Below, piece by piece: positions 46,633 through 58,288 of a DNA stretch of 64,000 nt; position 1 is the first letter of the stretch; each line of letters starts with the position of its first letter. The notes beneath the pieces are model-generated. The model was not told the DNA's origin, ran no database searches, and saw only the letters and a list, made by a program, of their open reading frames with translations. This stretch comes from Sanguinoderma infundibulare (Eukaryota; Basidiomycota; Agaricomycetes; Polyporales; Polyporaceae), in the NCBI GenBank assembly GCA_032821775.1, contig JAVLRN010000002.1:3782001-3846000 (forward strand), written 5' to 3'. Position numbers and translations under genes: made by a program.

Positions 46633-48603
46633 TTATGTAACGTCCGCAGCCGTCAGCATGAGCCCACTGCATCCCTCACATGGTCCATCCCATCCATACT
46701 CCCACACCAGCCTGCCCACATAGTCCCGCACCCGTTCCGCGACCTCCAATATCCCGTGCTCCACGACCTCGTCCAGATCCACATATCTTTCCGTCCCATG
46801 TCGAAGGTGCAAGTCGACCTCCTGCAACCGCACTCCCACCTCCGCGCGCGCGCGAACACACTCGAGGAGCTCGTCGAGGAGCTCCCTGCAAGGTCCGGGA
46901 TCTTCAGAACGTTCATGTATCCGCAGCGTCCGTAAATGCGGACAGCGCGGAACATCAAACGTGCCGTCCTCGCGCTGTTCCGGCCGCAACGCGGCGACGA
47001 CGCCGCGAGTTCTGGTCATCATGAACGGGGAGAGCGAGAGGGACTCGAGGGAGGCGAAGCCGTCGAACAACGCCTCGTACGTGTCCGTCTCCGTCGACAC
47101 GGGGACATGGACGAGCTGGAGGTGCCGCACGGTCGTCCACGCGAGCGTCTGGGAGAGGCACCGCATAGGGATGCTGATCCCTGCCGCGTTGTCCGGGTTG
47201 TCCGGGTCTGAAAGCCAGTCTTTGGACTCGAACGAGAACTCCGTCAGTTCCTCGCTCTCTGTCCGAATGCGCGCGCGCCGACGCGGAGGGGACGATAGCG
47301 TGAGCTGGAGAGGCGCGGTGAAGCCGCGGTGCGACGGGGCGAAACGCAGCGAAACGTCGGACATGCGCTCGAGAAGGAACCGGGAGTGCGGAGGGACGAG
47401 GGACGAGAACGCGGCTTCGAGGTGGTCCTTGTGAGACAATACGCGTATAGCGACATGGAGAATGTCTTCCGGGAGACGGAGTCCTGCGAATAACTCCTGG
47501 GCGAGCCACAATGACGAGTGGAGGATGAACACGTGGAGGTGAGGACAAAGGACCTTAGGTGAAGACCGAGAGAATGATGCCGGTTCTGAGGCATCTGGCA
47601 ACGCCCAGGATGATGTTGCTAGAAGGTGAACTTCCTCCAGAGAGGGATTCGCTCCGAGGATGTCGAGGACATCCCCTGCCGACATGGCGCCGGACTGCGA
47701 CCGGGGGAAGTCGTAGTACAGCTTGAGAACCCGGAGCGATCGCCAGAATTCTGGAAATGGGGGCAACTTGATACCCTTAAGGACCAACGAGCGGAGGTAC
47801 GGCAGTTTCGTCCGCGACAATCCAAGTTCGATCCAAGAGCTCCGGGGATCGTTCACCGGAATGACGTGGAGATGCTGCAGCGCAGGTAAACCCGCCTCGA
47901 ACAAGGGTTCGACGATGGAGAAGTCGTGCAGCGGCAGATTAACCAAGAGCGAGCGTATGCGGGCGGCGTGGGGTACGAGTCGCGATATCGCAGTCTCGTC
48001 TCGAGGCGGATCTCTTTTGCGTGGGTTCGAGACCCGAACGTCAAGCGTGCATCCGCGAGAGAGGTGGAGGGACAGTGAGATGTAGTCTGATGGCTCGCAG
48101 ACGTCGATGACGCGCCAGAGCTCGGGCCTTTTGCAGATGACGCTGCGCCAGTGCCTGCAGACGCGCATGAGCTTGGCGAACCCACTGCCGCTAACGAAGC
48201 CGAGGAGAGGCTGCCAGGAATCGAGTGTGTCGACATGGTCGAAGATGTCATGAAGGAGCTCGACGGGCAGGTGCTGGATGGAGATGGCGTTGCGTGGCAG
48301 AGTTGGGGGACGATCTGCGTCATCGGACGGGCCCTGTGGCTGAAACGGCTTCAAGTCTGTGTTGACTGGTACCCATCCTGCTACAGCGCAAGCGACAGCC
48401 TCATCGGAAGAGACTAAAGGCGTGAGTATACGACCGTAAGTCACAAACGTTCTCGATGACCATGCAAAAGAATTCGTACCGGTCATAACTCCAATGGTCA
48501 GCATAGACGTGAGAGACATGGCAGAACCGTCGTTATGGACCGTGAGAGGGGAGGGGAGGGTCGGCTGCGAGTGTAGCGGCGCCTCTGTCGGCGACTTCGA
48601 CAA
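46633..48603 (-). CDS. F-box protein, 656 aa
   Basis: A single ORF. A disordered N-terminus of about 105 residues precedes the F-box (about 108-165: LPVELLHDIFDHVDTLDSWQ ... LMRVCRHWRSVICKRPELWRVI). The remainder is leucine-rich and repeat-like (LRSLVLKGIKLPPFPEFWRSL, VRHLQLVHVPVS, FASLESLSLSPF, CPHLRTLRIHER). Probably a substrate adaptor of an SCF ubiquitin ligase. It has the same architecture as the protein at 40854-42725 but is clearly diverged, so it is an older duplicate or separate family member. Confidence 0.88.
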   Translation of the reverse strand: MSKSPTEAPLHSQPTLPSPLTVHNDGSAMSLTSMLTIGVMTGTNSFAWSSRTFVTYGRILTPLVSSDEAVACAVAGWVPVNTDLKPFQPQGPSDDADRPPTLPRNAISIQHLPVELLHDIFDHVDTLDSWQPLLGFVSGSGFAKLMRVCRHWRSVICKRPELWRVIDVCEPSDYISLSLHLSRGCTLDVRVSNPRKRDPPRDETAISRLVPHAARIRSLLVNLPLHDFSIVEPLFEAGLPALQHLHVIPVNDPRSSWIELGLSRTKLPYLRSLVLKGIKLPPFPEFWRSLRVLKLYYDFPRSQSGAMSAGDVLDILGANPSLEEVHLLATSSWALPDASEPASFSRSSPKVLCPHLHVFILHSSLWLAQELFAGLRLPEDILHVAIRVLSHKDHLEAAFSSLVPPHSRFLLERMSDVSLRFAPSHRGFTAPLQLTLSSPPRRRARIRTESEELTEFSFESKDWLSDPDNPDNAAGISIPMRCLSQTLAWTTVRHLQLVHVPVSTETDTYEALFDGFASLESLSLSPFMMTRTRGVVAALRPEQREDGTFDVPRCPHLRTLRIHERSEDPGPCRELLDELLECVRARAEVGVRLQEVDLHLRHGTERYVDLDEVVEHGILEVAERVRDYVGRLVWEYGWDGPCEGCSGLMLTAADVT

Positions 48604-50291
48604 GCCTTCGGAGTCGGGGACGCAGTGGGACGATCAAGATGGATGGTGGGTGAAGTCGATGCATTGGCATGGTCTACCGACTGTGCCTCGGGATAAATAA
48701 TCGGGCACACTTGTTCCTTAGCTCTCGCAGGTCGGGATGTGGGCGGTGAGCCTGGAACGTTGGTCGACCGCTGGAGATGGCATCTGAGCAGGGCCACGAG
48801 GGCATCCAAGCCCTACAGCCGCCCACGGACGCAGTTCTCAGATCCAGATCTGCGATCATCCGTACTTAGCGCGACGAGGCTGGGCCTTAGCCTGCTTCCG
48901 ACTGCCATGATCAAGCCATGATTGTCAACACTGAAACCCGTATCCTGCTCTCTCTCTTGCCGAGCCCAGCAAAACGACACTCTGACACTCTTTCGGTACT
49001 CCCAGGGCACTGAGCGTCAGACTACTCAATATTCGCGCCCCTTGAGGTTTCATCGTCGCCCTTCGCAAGGCAACTGCCCAACAACGACCCGTATCTTCCA
49101 CAACATGTGACTCGGCGCCGATAAACCTGTACTTTCCACGACAAGGCTCATAGAGATGCAGTGCGGTTGTCATGGACGTGGACCAGGCACTCCTCCTGGA
49201 GCTCAAGTTCAGTACCGCCAAGAGAGTCTAACAATAATGCATCCCTAATTTTTCCTTTCCGGTATTAGATCCCAAAAGAGCTTACGCATAGGCCAATGTG
49301 GAACGAGGCGCAACGTCAGCTGTGAGTCTATGGGCGTGTGAATGCTGCGCTCACCTTTGAGTAGAATGTAGGTTGAACAGAATGTCCAGCCTCCCTCACG
49401 TACGTTGACAGAATCTGTCTCCAATGATCAGGTCCGACAGGCTCCTGTGTGAGCACGGCATCCGGCGAGCCGAGGTGCCAGGGCCCAGGGGCAGAACGCG
49501 TTCCCTGTCCCCATGTGATTTCAACAAACAGTAATGGTGCCCAAGAGCCCGTGAAAAGACGCAAGAATTCCAAGTCAGGGCGGGCATGTCGGGGGGTGTC
49601 GACGCTGAGAGTTGGAAGGGCTGCCGTATCACGCAATCGCATTGCCTCAGACACCGCCAGGACGTTTGGCTGGACCTGCATTGATTCCGCATTCAGTAAA
49701 TGTACGGAATTCAGTACGCACGTTCCCAGCGATGCGGCACCCCGTCGGAGAAGTAGATGTAAGTACACAGACTTGCGGACGTTCACGCTCCCATCCAGAG
49801 GATGCCGCAGATGATACTTGTTGCAACCCTACAGGGAGTAGGCATCGAGGAACGAAGAGAAGAGACAGCAAATGAGAACGGGTAGAAGAGCGGGAAGCCG
49901 AAGAAGAAGCAGTAACTGACCGATACGCTTGCGATGGTTGCAGTGTCACTCCGGTCCCTTCTTTTCACCAGAATAGATGTTCGCCAGAATGAGTTACGAG
50001 CACTAAGCCAGTCGATGGTTCAAGGCAACCTGTTCCGCGGCTCCGACGAGACGAGCTATCATTTCGGACTCCGGGCCGGAATGGCCGGCCCGAACTTGAC
50101 CGAGCGTCGCCAGGCCAGCGCTGCGTCGTGGCAGTCTTCCTCCTCGACCACCACCCACCACGCCTTGAATGAGAAAGCTTCAACCTGTTAAACACAATGG
50201 GGAACTGACGTTCACGTTCTAGTCATGGGAACGGAAAATGACGCTCAAGCCGGGCGGTGTTGCGCTTGCACTGTGCCATGGGGTCGCTAGG

Positions 50292-50542
50292 TTACAGCTG
50301 TTTTCATATCGATAGGCCCTCTCGCAAAAACACGTCCAGCTCGGCTAGTCACCCGACATCGACGGGAGCTCGATCTGACAGCCGGACCGCCCAGTAGACG
50401 ACCCAGCGCGGTCGGCGTGGCGCCCCACTGGGAGACTGGGGCCAGAGTACCGCGGCGTCTGGGGCTCCCATCGACGCCGGCTGTCTAGCCGACATGAACG
50501 AGTTTTCACCTGGAGGGCCTATCGTTCTGAAAACAGCTGTAA
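50292..50542. mobile_element. Foldback MITE, 251 bp
   Basis: Terminal inverted repeats of 30 bases start TTACAGCTGTTTTCA and differ at 2 of 30 positions. The similarity of the arms continues more weakly inward (GTCGGCTAG / CTCGGCTAG and GACATCGACGGGAGC / GGCGTCGATGGGAGC), so most of the element folds on itself. No coding capacity. No convincing target duplication, so superfamily is open. Confidence 0.8.
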
Positions 50543-50709
50543 GTCTCAGGAGGGAGCTCGGTGAGTCTTGACGGTTATGATTTATTCGCTTGTAGCACTT
50601 AGTGTGGTTTATGCAGCCAGACTGGCATATGGACTGCAATTTTCAGGTCTCCTGCGCGCCCGACCGAGCCCTCATGGCGCTCAGCTATCAAGAAAACTTC
50701 TGTCTGTCG

Positions 50710-50725
50710 CACCCCCCCCCCCCCC
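50710..50725 (+). repeat. Homopolymer C16
   Basis: Sixteen consecutive C. Length may be affected by sequencing error. Confidence 0.9.
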
Positions 50726-51721
50726 ACCATCCAAACGCGCCGGCCTTACATAATAGCACGACCCAGGGCATTTAGCGACGAAGTGGGTTCACGGAACGGT
50801 GCTCGTTCACCTTACGTGGCTCCTGCCGTCTTCTGTCATTCGCTTTCGCGGTATGAACTGTTCCTCGCGGTTCCCCCAATGCTTTTGGGGTTCCTTTACC
50901 AACTCGGAGAGCCTGACCAACGTGTCAAACGGGTGAGTTCCCTCTCAGCAAGGCCTGCTCCGACAGACCAAGCTTCCGAGTCCGTAGCGCGTATTCGATT
51001 GCGTTTGGCGGGGTGGCAGGCAGCGTGAGGCCGTCGGGGCCAGATCGCTCGTCAGGTGTTACGGGTCGTAGGGCAGTCGAGGTAACTCGTCTCAACGACT
51101 CCACTGGGAATGCCGCTGCCATACACTGACAGCTGCGTGACTTCCTTTGTACAGTGTCGCCCGCACTATCTCATTCAGCCGAGTTGCCCGAGCTTCTCGG
51201 GGCGCTTCAAGGCGGAGGAGTCGCGACGGCGGGTTCAAGGCCAGATTATCACCTGATTTGGGAGTATCGTGAAACAACCTGGAGGCGTTATCCGGATACA
51301 GAATGCGGTATGTCACCGTACGGGTTGAGTGTGGTGTTGGTGTTTTGACTGATAATCTTGGATTTGTAGGCCGTTTGTCTGGGAATGGGATTCATTGTGA
51401 AGTCACCACGTACGGCATAATTCAAGGTTTTGGCAGCCTCCCTACTTCAACGTCTTCAGCTCTGTCCAGTGACGCTTCCGACTTCGCTGTCGTGGCCTTA
51501 ACCTAACCTGATCCGTTGACCCTTTATCGAAGACGGTGTTCACGGCGGCCGCTGCGGCTGGCGCTCGCATCGAGCGCAGTCTTCCTTGGACGTGTCACTT
51601 TGAGCGTCGTCTATTGGATACAGTTATGGTTCATGCAATGGAAGCGAGAAAGGTCGAGCATAGATAATAAGAGAGGCGAACCTTTCCCACTCTTCCCACT
51701 ATCTGGAGTCCCATTCCACCC

Positions 51722-54024
51722 ATGGCCTCGTTACACAGTCGCGAGAAGCTGGACGCTGTTGATGTGGCAGTAGACGGTTCCGTTGTCCATGAAGACCAAG
51801 ATGTTTCTAGGAGGGTCATACGGAAGCTCGACTTCCGGTTGCTTCCCCTTGTATTGCTCCTTTATTTGCTATGCTACCTGTAAGTACCCAGACTAGTAAG
51901 CCGAGCTATGCGTTCTCTAATTCCCGTCTCTCTTCATTAGTGACCGGATCAACGTCGGTGCGACAAGCGTTAAGCTCTTTCGAGTTCCCCCTAGCTCACA
52001 ACAAGGCGTTGATGGGTGCAGGCAATGCGAAGATCGTTGGGTTGGTCACTGACTTACATCTCACCGGCGCACAGTACAACCTATGTGCCGCAGTTTTACT
52101 GGTACAACGTCCGCCTCTTCTTCTGTAAATCCAACCAGACTCGACTTACGTTACACAGATCCCGTACGGCCTCCTGCAAGTGCCGTCGTGAGTGATACAA
52201 GCTATGCATCGCATCATGCCAACCTTACGTTCTCGGGCGGAACAGGAGCATCGGTCTGAAGAGGATCGGCCCGTCGCGATGGAGTAAGCACGTTTTCGTA
52301 TCGCGCGACTGAACCCATTGACCCTCGTCGCAGTTTCTTCTGTCATGATCGTTTGGGGGTCGGTCACTGTCTCGACCGCGTTCGTGAAGAACTTCGGGGG
52401 ACTGATAACGTGAGTCGCCTTCGTTCATGATGGACTTCCCGACTGCCTCTTACACTGAATCATGACAGTGCGCGAGTGTTTCTTGGAGCTGCTGAGGTTC
52501 GTTATCGTTTTCTCACCAACATGGCGCGGCGCTTACATCGACGACAAGTCCGGTATGCTTCCCGGCTTGACTTACTATCTCTGCGCATGGTATCCGAGGA
52601 CTTCCCATGCACGGAGAATCGGGATTTTGTACTCGGGAGTAACCCTTGCAGGCGCGTTCGGGGGCCTGCTAGCCTATGCAATTGCGAAGATGGATGGGTA
52701 TGAATCCCTTAGCGGTGTACAATAGGCCCAATGACTGAGATTTTGTTAGGATCGGTGGACTCGCTGGATGGTCCTGGATAGTAAGTCACTCATATTGTCT
52801 GTGAATATGCCTTACTAATTGTGTCGAGTCAGTTCCTATTGGAAGGCATCAGTACGTGCACGGAGCACTTTCAGCCTGACTTAGCGTATGGTTAACATTT
52901 CGACCCCTAGTCACTGTCGTCGCTGCCAGTCTGTTCTACTTCTTCATGTATGACGTCAGTACTAGGTCTTCCACTTTGACTTCCTTTTATCGTCACCTAA
53001 CGCATATTCGCCCGTAGTACCCGGAAGATGCAACATTCCTCACCGACGTGGAGAAGACCTGGCTGCTCGAGACGATCAAGCAGGACAACGCCGGGCTGTC
53101 CAAGCGATTCAAACGCGAGTTCATTTACCAAGCTCTGCGGGACCCCCAGGCGTACATGTTGACCGCGATGTACTTCCTGTGAGTTTCCCAACCAATTGTC
53201 ACGGCATCATTGACATGCGTTTGTCGCAGATACGTGATCCCCTCATACTCTTTCTCAATCTTCCTCCCGACGATCATCACCGGGCTCGGCTACTCCGCCA
53301 CAAACGCACAACTCCTCTCCGTCCCGCCCAATGCCGCCGGCTGCGTCTCCACCCTTCTTGCGTGCTACCTATCCGACAAGACACGGGCGCGAGGACCGTT
53401 CATCCTCGCAGCATCCACGCTGGCACTCGTCGGCTACGTCATTGTGCTCGGCACGAACGCGCCAGCGGCCCGTTATGCTGGCACTCTTGTAATCGGGGCG
53501 GGCGTCTACCCGTGCGGTGCGTGCGTGCTCGCGTGGGCGGGGGGCAACTTTGGCGGAGAAGTGAAGAAAGCGGTCGTCCTCGCGCTCGTCGCTGGCTTTG
53601 GGAATCTCGGAGGGTGAGTCAGGTGGCTTTATATGTATGTATAAAGAGCTGACCAAGCTGCGTTTCAGGATCCCCGGGGCGTTTATCTACAGACAGCAAG
53701 ACGGCCCGCGGTACATCCCTGGCCACTTGGTGTGCATCGCCTGCCTTTGTGCTCTGTACGTGCCAGTCCGCTTCTTTGACGAGACAAGAACGCTCAGTTT
53801 GCCCTACCGTAGTTTTGTGCTATGCGCCTTCGGCATGTTTAGGTTTTCCAGGCTGAACGGGAGGAAGATCGCGCAGTGCGAACGTGAAGGGATCACGGTC
53901 GAGAAATCCGAGCTGTTTGTGGATCTGGGTGACGACTCACCCTTATATCGGTGCGTGGGCCTTCCTGTGAGGCCCTTTGCTTTTAGCCCCAACAGTCTCC
54001 CTTCCTTCCAGATACACGCTGTGA
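51722..54024 (+). CDS. MFS transporter, anion:cation symporter (allantoate permease-like), copy 1
   Basis: A many-exon gene encoding a roughly 12-helix plasma-membrane transporter that likely imports an organic anion or vitamin-like compound (DAL5/TNA1-type family). The start at 51722 gives MASLHSREKLDAV, then RKLDFRLLPLVLLLYLLCYL (TM1), and DRINVGNAK, the diagnostic DR-x-N-x-G-N-A loop. LHLTGAQYNLC, VPS, the SGMLPGLTYYLCAWYPR amphipathic motif and GAFGGLLAYAI follow. The second half has LPTIITGLGY, GNFGGEVKKAVVLALVAGFGNLGG and a conserved cytosolic tail. The final codons YTL are spliced from a tiny last exon. One intron of copy 2 is retained here as coding sequence (about 53782-53815, VRFFDETRTLSLPYRSF), because its donor is lost while the frame stays open. 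All other joins are clean. Confidence 0.9.
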
Positions 54025-55579
54025 ATACGTCTCGCCACAGCGCCCTCCCACAGTGCCACGATCTTCGAAGCTAGATAGCACAGCGGCTGACGCATCCGAG
54101 TTGACGAAAGCATCACAAGGATCAGGCCAGTCTGATTGTATTATAGCTGTGTTGCGGTTGAACATATATATTATCCTTCATATGGGAACTTGTTCAGGTA
54201 CGCTGTGCGGATTGTCACATAATACGTGAGGACAACCGAACCCCACGGGGAATCGTGTCGCACGCACCAAGCAGCTGACTCCCGGTCAATCTCCACAGGT
54301 ACTCCGACCTCGAGGACTCGGTCTCAACCCAGTCTGGACCCTAGGTTGACAATCCCTCCGACGGCGAGATGTTCTTGTTCACGAAGGCGTGCTGTTTAGC
54401 ACAACCCACCGAATTGCAAGCCAAACTGTCATGATGCACTTCAAGTTATTGGGCACTGTGGGGGGGGACGGGCGGAGCGCACAAATGGAGCTCCTTTCAA
54501 CCTCCACATCCGAGCTCTCTCGGGTTCAATCTCGTTGCTTTGGATGTAGCTACAGCATCTGCCGAAGTTCTTTGCTCGCACTCATCTCCCGCGGACTTAA
54601 CGCCGGCGCACAAAGAGACGGTGTCATTCATGCCTAGTCGCCTTCCACGGTCCCACCTCGAGGACTCGGACTGAACAGATTCCGAGTCGAAAGTTCTGCC
54701 GACGGCGGGATGATCTCGTCCAGAGTGCACCATTCACGCCGTTAGGAAGCCAGGGGATTAGACGCAAGGCGGAGTTGCGGTGAGCCTTGTTCATCTCGAC
54801 GTCCGTATCTCACCTCATTCCCCGCTGCCTTCGCGCTAGTGAGCGCGAAAAGACGCCCTTTTTAATGCAACGCAGACGCGAAGCCTGGAAGAGTGCGGAG
54901 TTGCGTCTGTCGGGCTAATTCAATGGTGCGCCGCAACGCTACCCGCAGGAAAACAGAGGAGTCATTTCCTGACCGGTGCGGCATTGCCTTTACGTCCCGA
55001 CCCACGCTTTCTCACTCAGCTCCCTCAGGTGAGGGGTATGGGCTTCTTGGATTGCTTCCAGACGCTCGTGCTGCGGGGTCATGAGGCGGGACGACATCCG
55101 TTTTGGGAAGTATCGTGAAGATTTCTGGATGGCCTTGTGTAGATGCAAAGTTCGGTGCTCCATCCTTAGGTTTCCGAATTTTGGCTTTGCGCATAATTTC
55201 GCGATCAAAAGTACAGGGATTGCAGGGCCTACGGCGAGCGTGAAGGTTACTCAGGAATCGGGACCATTTCGGCGATGTGAAGCAGTAACTCTGGCCATCG
55301 CACCTGCCAGCACATGATCCATCGAAGACTTGATCAAAGAGATCGTCAGCCTCTCACCGTCTCTCACGCACCAATTTTTCAATGCTAAAAGGACGCTTCG
55401 CATCCAGCTCGTGAGCACGATCCCATTGGCGGGGCGTTTGACCGTTACGCTGACGTTTAGCTCCCGCCTGGAAGGCATGTGTGCTCGTCTCGTGGAATGG
55501 AGGCAGCGCTTGGGCATACAAAAGCGAGGCGAATGGTACGTGCTCCTTCTCACTATCCCTCGGTGGCCTCATCTCAATC
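54025..55579. other. Interval between tandem transporters, with degenerate direct repeats
   Basis: About 1.55 kb. CCTCGAGGACTCGG occurs at 54308-54321 and 54656-54669. Each is followed some 35-45 bases later by CCGACGGCGAGATG or CCGACGGCGGGATG, so a unit of about 60-90 bases is duplicated 348 bases apart. No gene supported. Confidence 0.5.
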
Positions 55580-57930
55580 ATGTCCTTGAAGAGTAGTGGT
55601 GAGAAAGTGTCCGCTATTGACGTCGTAGTGGAGGATCCCGCCGTCCGACGTGACGACCTCGATGTCTCGAGGACAGTGTTGCGGAAGCTCGACTTTCGCC
55701 TACTTCCTCTGGTGTTCCTTCTATATCTGTTGTGCTACATGTAAGTTCCCGAACTACTGCTAGCCATTCAGATGCGTTATCTGATCGTCTTCTTCTCTCC
55801 CTATCAGTGACCGGGCAAACATCGGTACGATGAGCGCTTGGTTCTTTTGTGGCTCCTGCAGCTAACGACGAGAGGGCCATCGTCGCAGGCAATGCGAAGG
55901 TGGCCGGGCTGGCCAACGACCTGCACCTCACTGGCGCGCAGTACAACCTGTGTGCTGCAATCTTCGTGGTATGACCACCATCCCTTCTCTTGCCAGCCCC
56001 ACGAGACTTAGGTTACGTGGCAGATACCGTACTGCATATTTGAAGTGCCGTCGTGAGTGATACCACCTTCGCATCGCTTCCCGATCTCACCCGTGGTTGC
56101 TCAGGAACATCGCATTGAAGAGGGTCGGCCCGTCACGTTGGAGTCAGTATACCTTTCTCCTTGTAGTTCCTGCCAGCGATTATTCTCATTCGATTCGTCG
56201 CAGTTTCTGCTGTCATGGTCGTTTGGGGGTCCATCGTGGTATCGATGGGATTCCTGAAGAACTTTGGTGGCCTCATGACGTGAGTCGACTGAGTTTCGTT
56301 TGCACTCTTCTACTCGTTCTCCATAAACCTAAAGTTGTATCCTGACAGTGCGCGAGTGTTGCTTGGAGCTACTGAGGTCGGTTACCGTCTTGTCGCTCGA
56401 CATTGCACGTTGACAGGAACCACAAGGCCGGCATGCTCCCTGGGTTGATCTACTATCTCTGCTCGTGGTACCCGAGGTCTGCCCAAGCACGGCGAATCGG
56501 TGTCCTGTACTCGGGGGTAACCCTTTCTGGCGCATTCGGCGGGCTGCTGGCGTACGCCATCGAGAAGATGGATGGGTAATCCTGCTATTTTCAGAACTAC
56601 CGTGAGCTGTAATACTGAGGATTGGTCAGGATCGGCGGGCTAGCCGGATGGTCCTGGATCGTAAGTCGCACATGCCGTCGGTAATTATGCGCTATTCATT
56701 TTACCGGCACAGTTCATACTGGAAGGCCTTCGTGCGTGTAATGAAGCATTCTCATGACTCGTGTGTGACTAACTAACCCTCCGTCTAGTCACCGTCGCCG
56801 TCGCCGCCGTGTTCTACCTCTGCATGTATGACGTGAGTGCTCCCGACTTCGTTGGCGTGGATCCATCTCTAACTCACGTTTGTCCACAGTACCCGGAAAA
56901 CGCGACCTTTCTCACCGACGCTGAACGGACCTGGCTGCTTGAGACGATCAAGCGGGACAACGCCGGGCTCTCGAAGCAGTTCAAGCACCAGTTCATCTAC
57001 CAAGCCCTCCGGGACCCCCAAGCCTACATCCTGACGGCGATGTACTTCACGTGAGTGTGCCAACAGACCGTCGCTGTTCTCCCGTCGTCAATACCCTGTA
57101 TTTTGCCCCAGGTGTGCGATGCCCGGCTACGCCTTCACCGTCTTCCTCCCGACGATCATCACCGGCCTCGGCTACTCGTCCACCAACGCCCAGCTCCTCA
57201 CGGTCCCGCCCAACGCCACCGGCGCCTTCTTCGTCCTCCTCGCTTGCTACTGGTCGGACAGGAAACGCGCGCGCGGGCCCTTCATCCTCGTGGGCTCCGT
57301 GGTGGGCGTCGTGGGCTACATCATGCTGCTCATAACGCACACGCCAGCGACCCGGTACGCGGGCACCGTCGTCGTCGCGGCGGGTCTCTTCCCGAGCACG
57401 GCGTGCGTGCTCGCGTGGACGGGAGGCAATTTTGGCGGAGAAGTCAAGAAGGCGGTCGTGATCGCGCTCGTCGTCGGTTGTGGAAATTTCGGAGGGCGAG
57501 TCGAGCCTTCGTATGTCGGTGAGAGGCTGACGCGAAACGACGATGCTTCCTTTCAGAATCCCGGGTTCGTTTATCTACCGGCAGCAGGACGCCCCGCGGT
57601 ACCTCTCCGGCCACTTGGCGTCCCTCGCGAGCCTTTGTACGCTGTACGTGCTGGTCCGCTTCTTCCACACGTAAGACAGGGAGGGAATGCTAAGGTTGTG
57701 TTTCCGGTCAGCTTCGCGCTGGCGAATCTCGCCATGCTCAGGTTTTCGAGGTTGAACCGGAGGAAGATCGCGCAATGCGAGCGGGAGGGTATCACGGCCG
57801 AGAAATCGGACCAGTTTGTGGATCTGGGCGACGATTCGCCTCTGTATCGGTGCGTCCTCGTTTCTTCGAGGTCGCTGTTGTATAACTTCCCGACCGCCCC
57901 ATTCTCCTATCTACCAGGTACACAATCTGA
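55580..57930 (+). CDS. MFS transporter, anion:cation symporter (allantoate permease-like), copy 2
   Basis: A tandem paralogue of the gene at 51722-54024 with the same exon series. The start at 55580 gives an acidic N-terminus, then RKLDFRLLPLVFLLYLLCYM, DRANIGNAK, LHLTGAQYNLCAAIFV, VPS, IALKRVGPSRW, VVWGSIVVSMGFLKNFGGLM, AGMLPGLIYYLCSWYPR, GAFGGLLAYAI, YPENATFLTDAER, LPTIITGLGYSS, GNFGGEVKKAVVIALVVGCGNFGG. The last full exon has NRRKIAQCEREGITAEKS and a tiny terminal exon adds YTI. The intron at about 57671-57714 is present here (GTAAGA donor) and is absent from copy 1. Every family motif is in frame, so it should be functional. Confidence 0.92.
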
Positions 57931-58288
57931 AGACAAATTGCCACGACGCGCCACACTCCCCGATATCCTTTGAGCTAGTTATCTGAAGCGAACGCGCTGA
58001 GCGTCGATGGAACGAGCCTCGTTCGCATTGTATGATAGCGCTGTTACCGTTAAACATAAGGTCCATGTGAAACCATCCCATGCCCTGCTTTGGTCCCGAC
58101 GGGAGGCACCGTTCTCACACGTACAACACTAGCCACCCCCGCTCGCAACAAGATTTACGCAATGACGGTACATAGTGGAGATGCATCACGAGGCTAGCCC
58201 CGTTCAAAGGCACATTATTCAGAAGCCTGAAGAAAGCGGCGATCCGTCTTCCAACTCTGACGCTGGCGACCACAAGTCCGATGTGAGC
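57931..58288. other. Intergenic interval
   Basis: About 360 bases between the stops of two convergent genes. No supported feature. Confidence 0.5.

Larger units (their letters stand above)
48604..51721. other. Gene-poor interval
   Basis: About 3.1 kb. Hydrophobic minus-strand ORFs near 49.8-49.97 kb might be exons of a small membrane protein but do not join into a chain. It contains the MITE at 50292-50542 and a run of 16 C at 50710-50725. Otherwise I see nothing. Confidence 0.45.

Noticed and set aside
48005..48030. tRNA B-box-like sequence (GGTTCGAGACCC)
   Set aside because: Lies inside the F-box coding sequence, with no acceptor stem or A box at the right spacing.
49328..49968. Minus-strand ORFs as a membrane-protein gene
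   Set aside because: Some hydrophobic stretches, but I could not join them into an open chain with valid splice sites.
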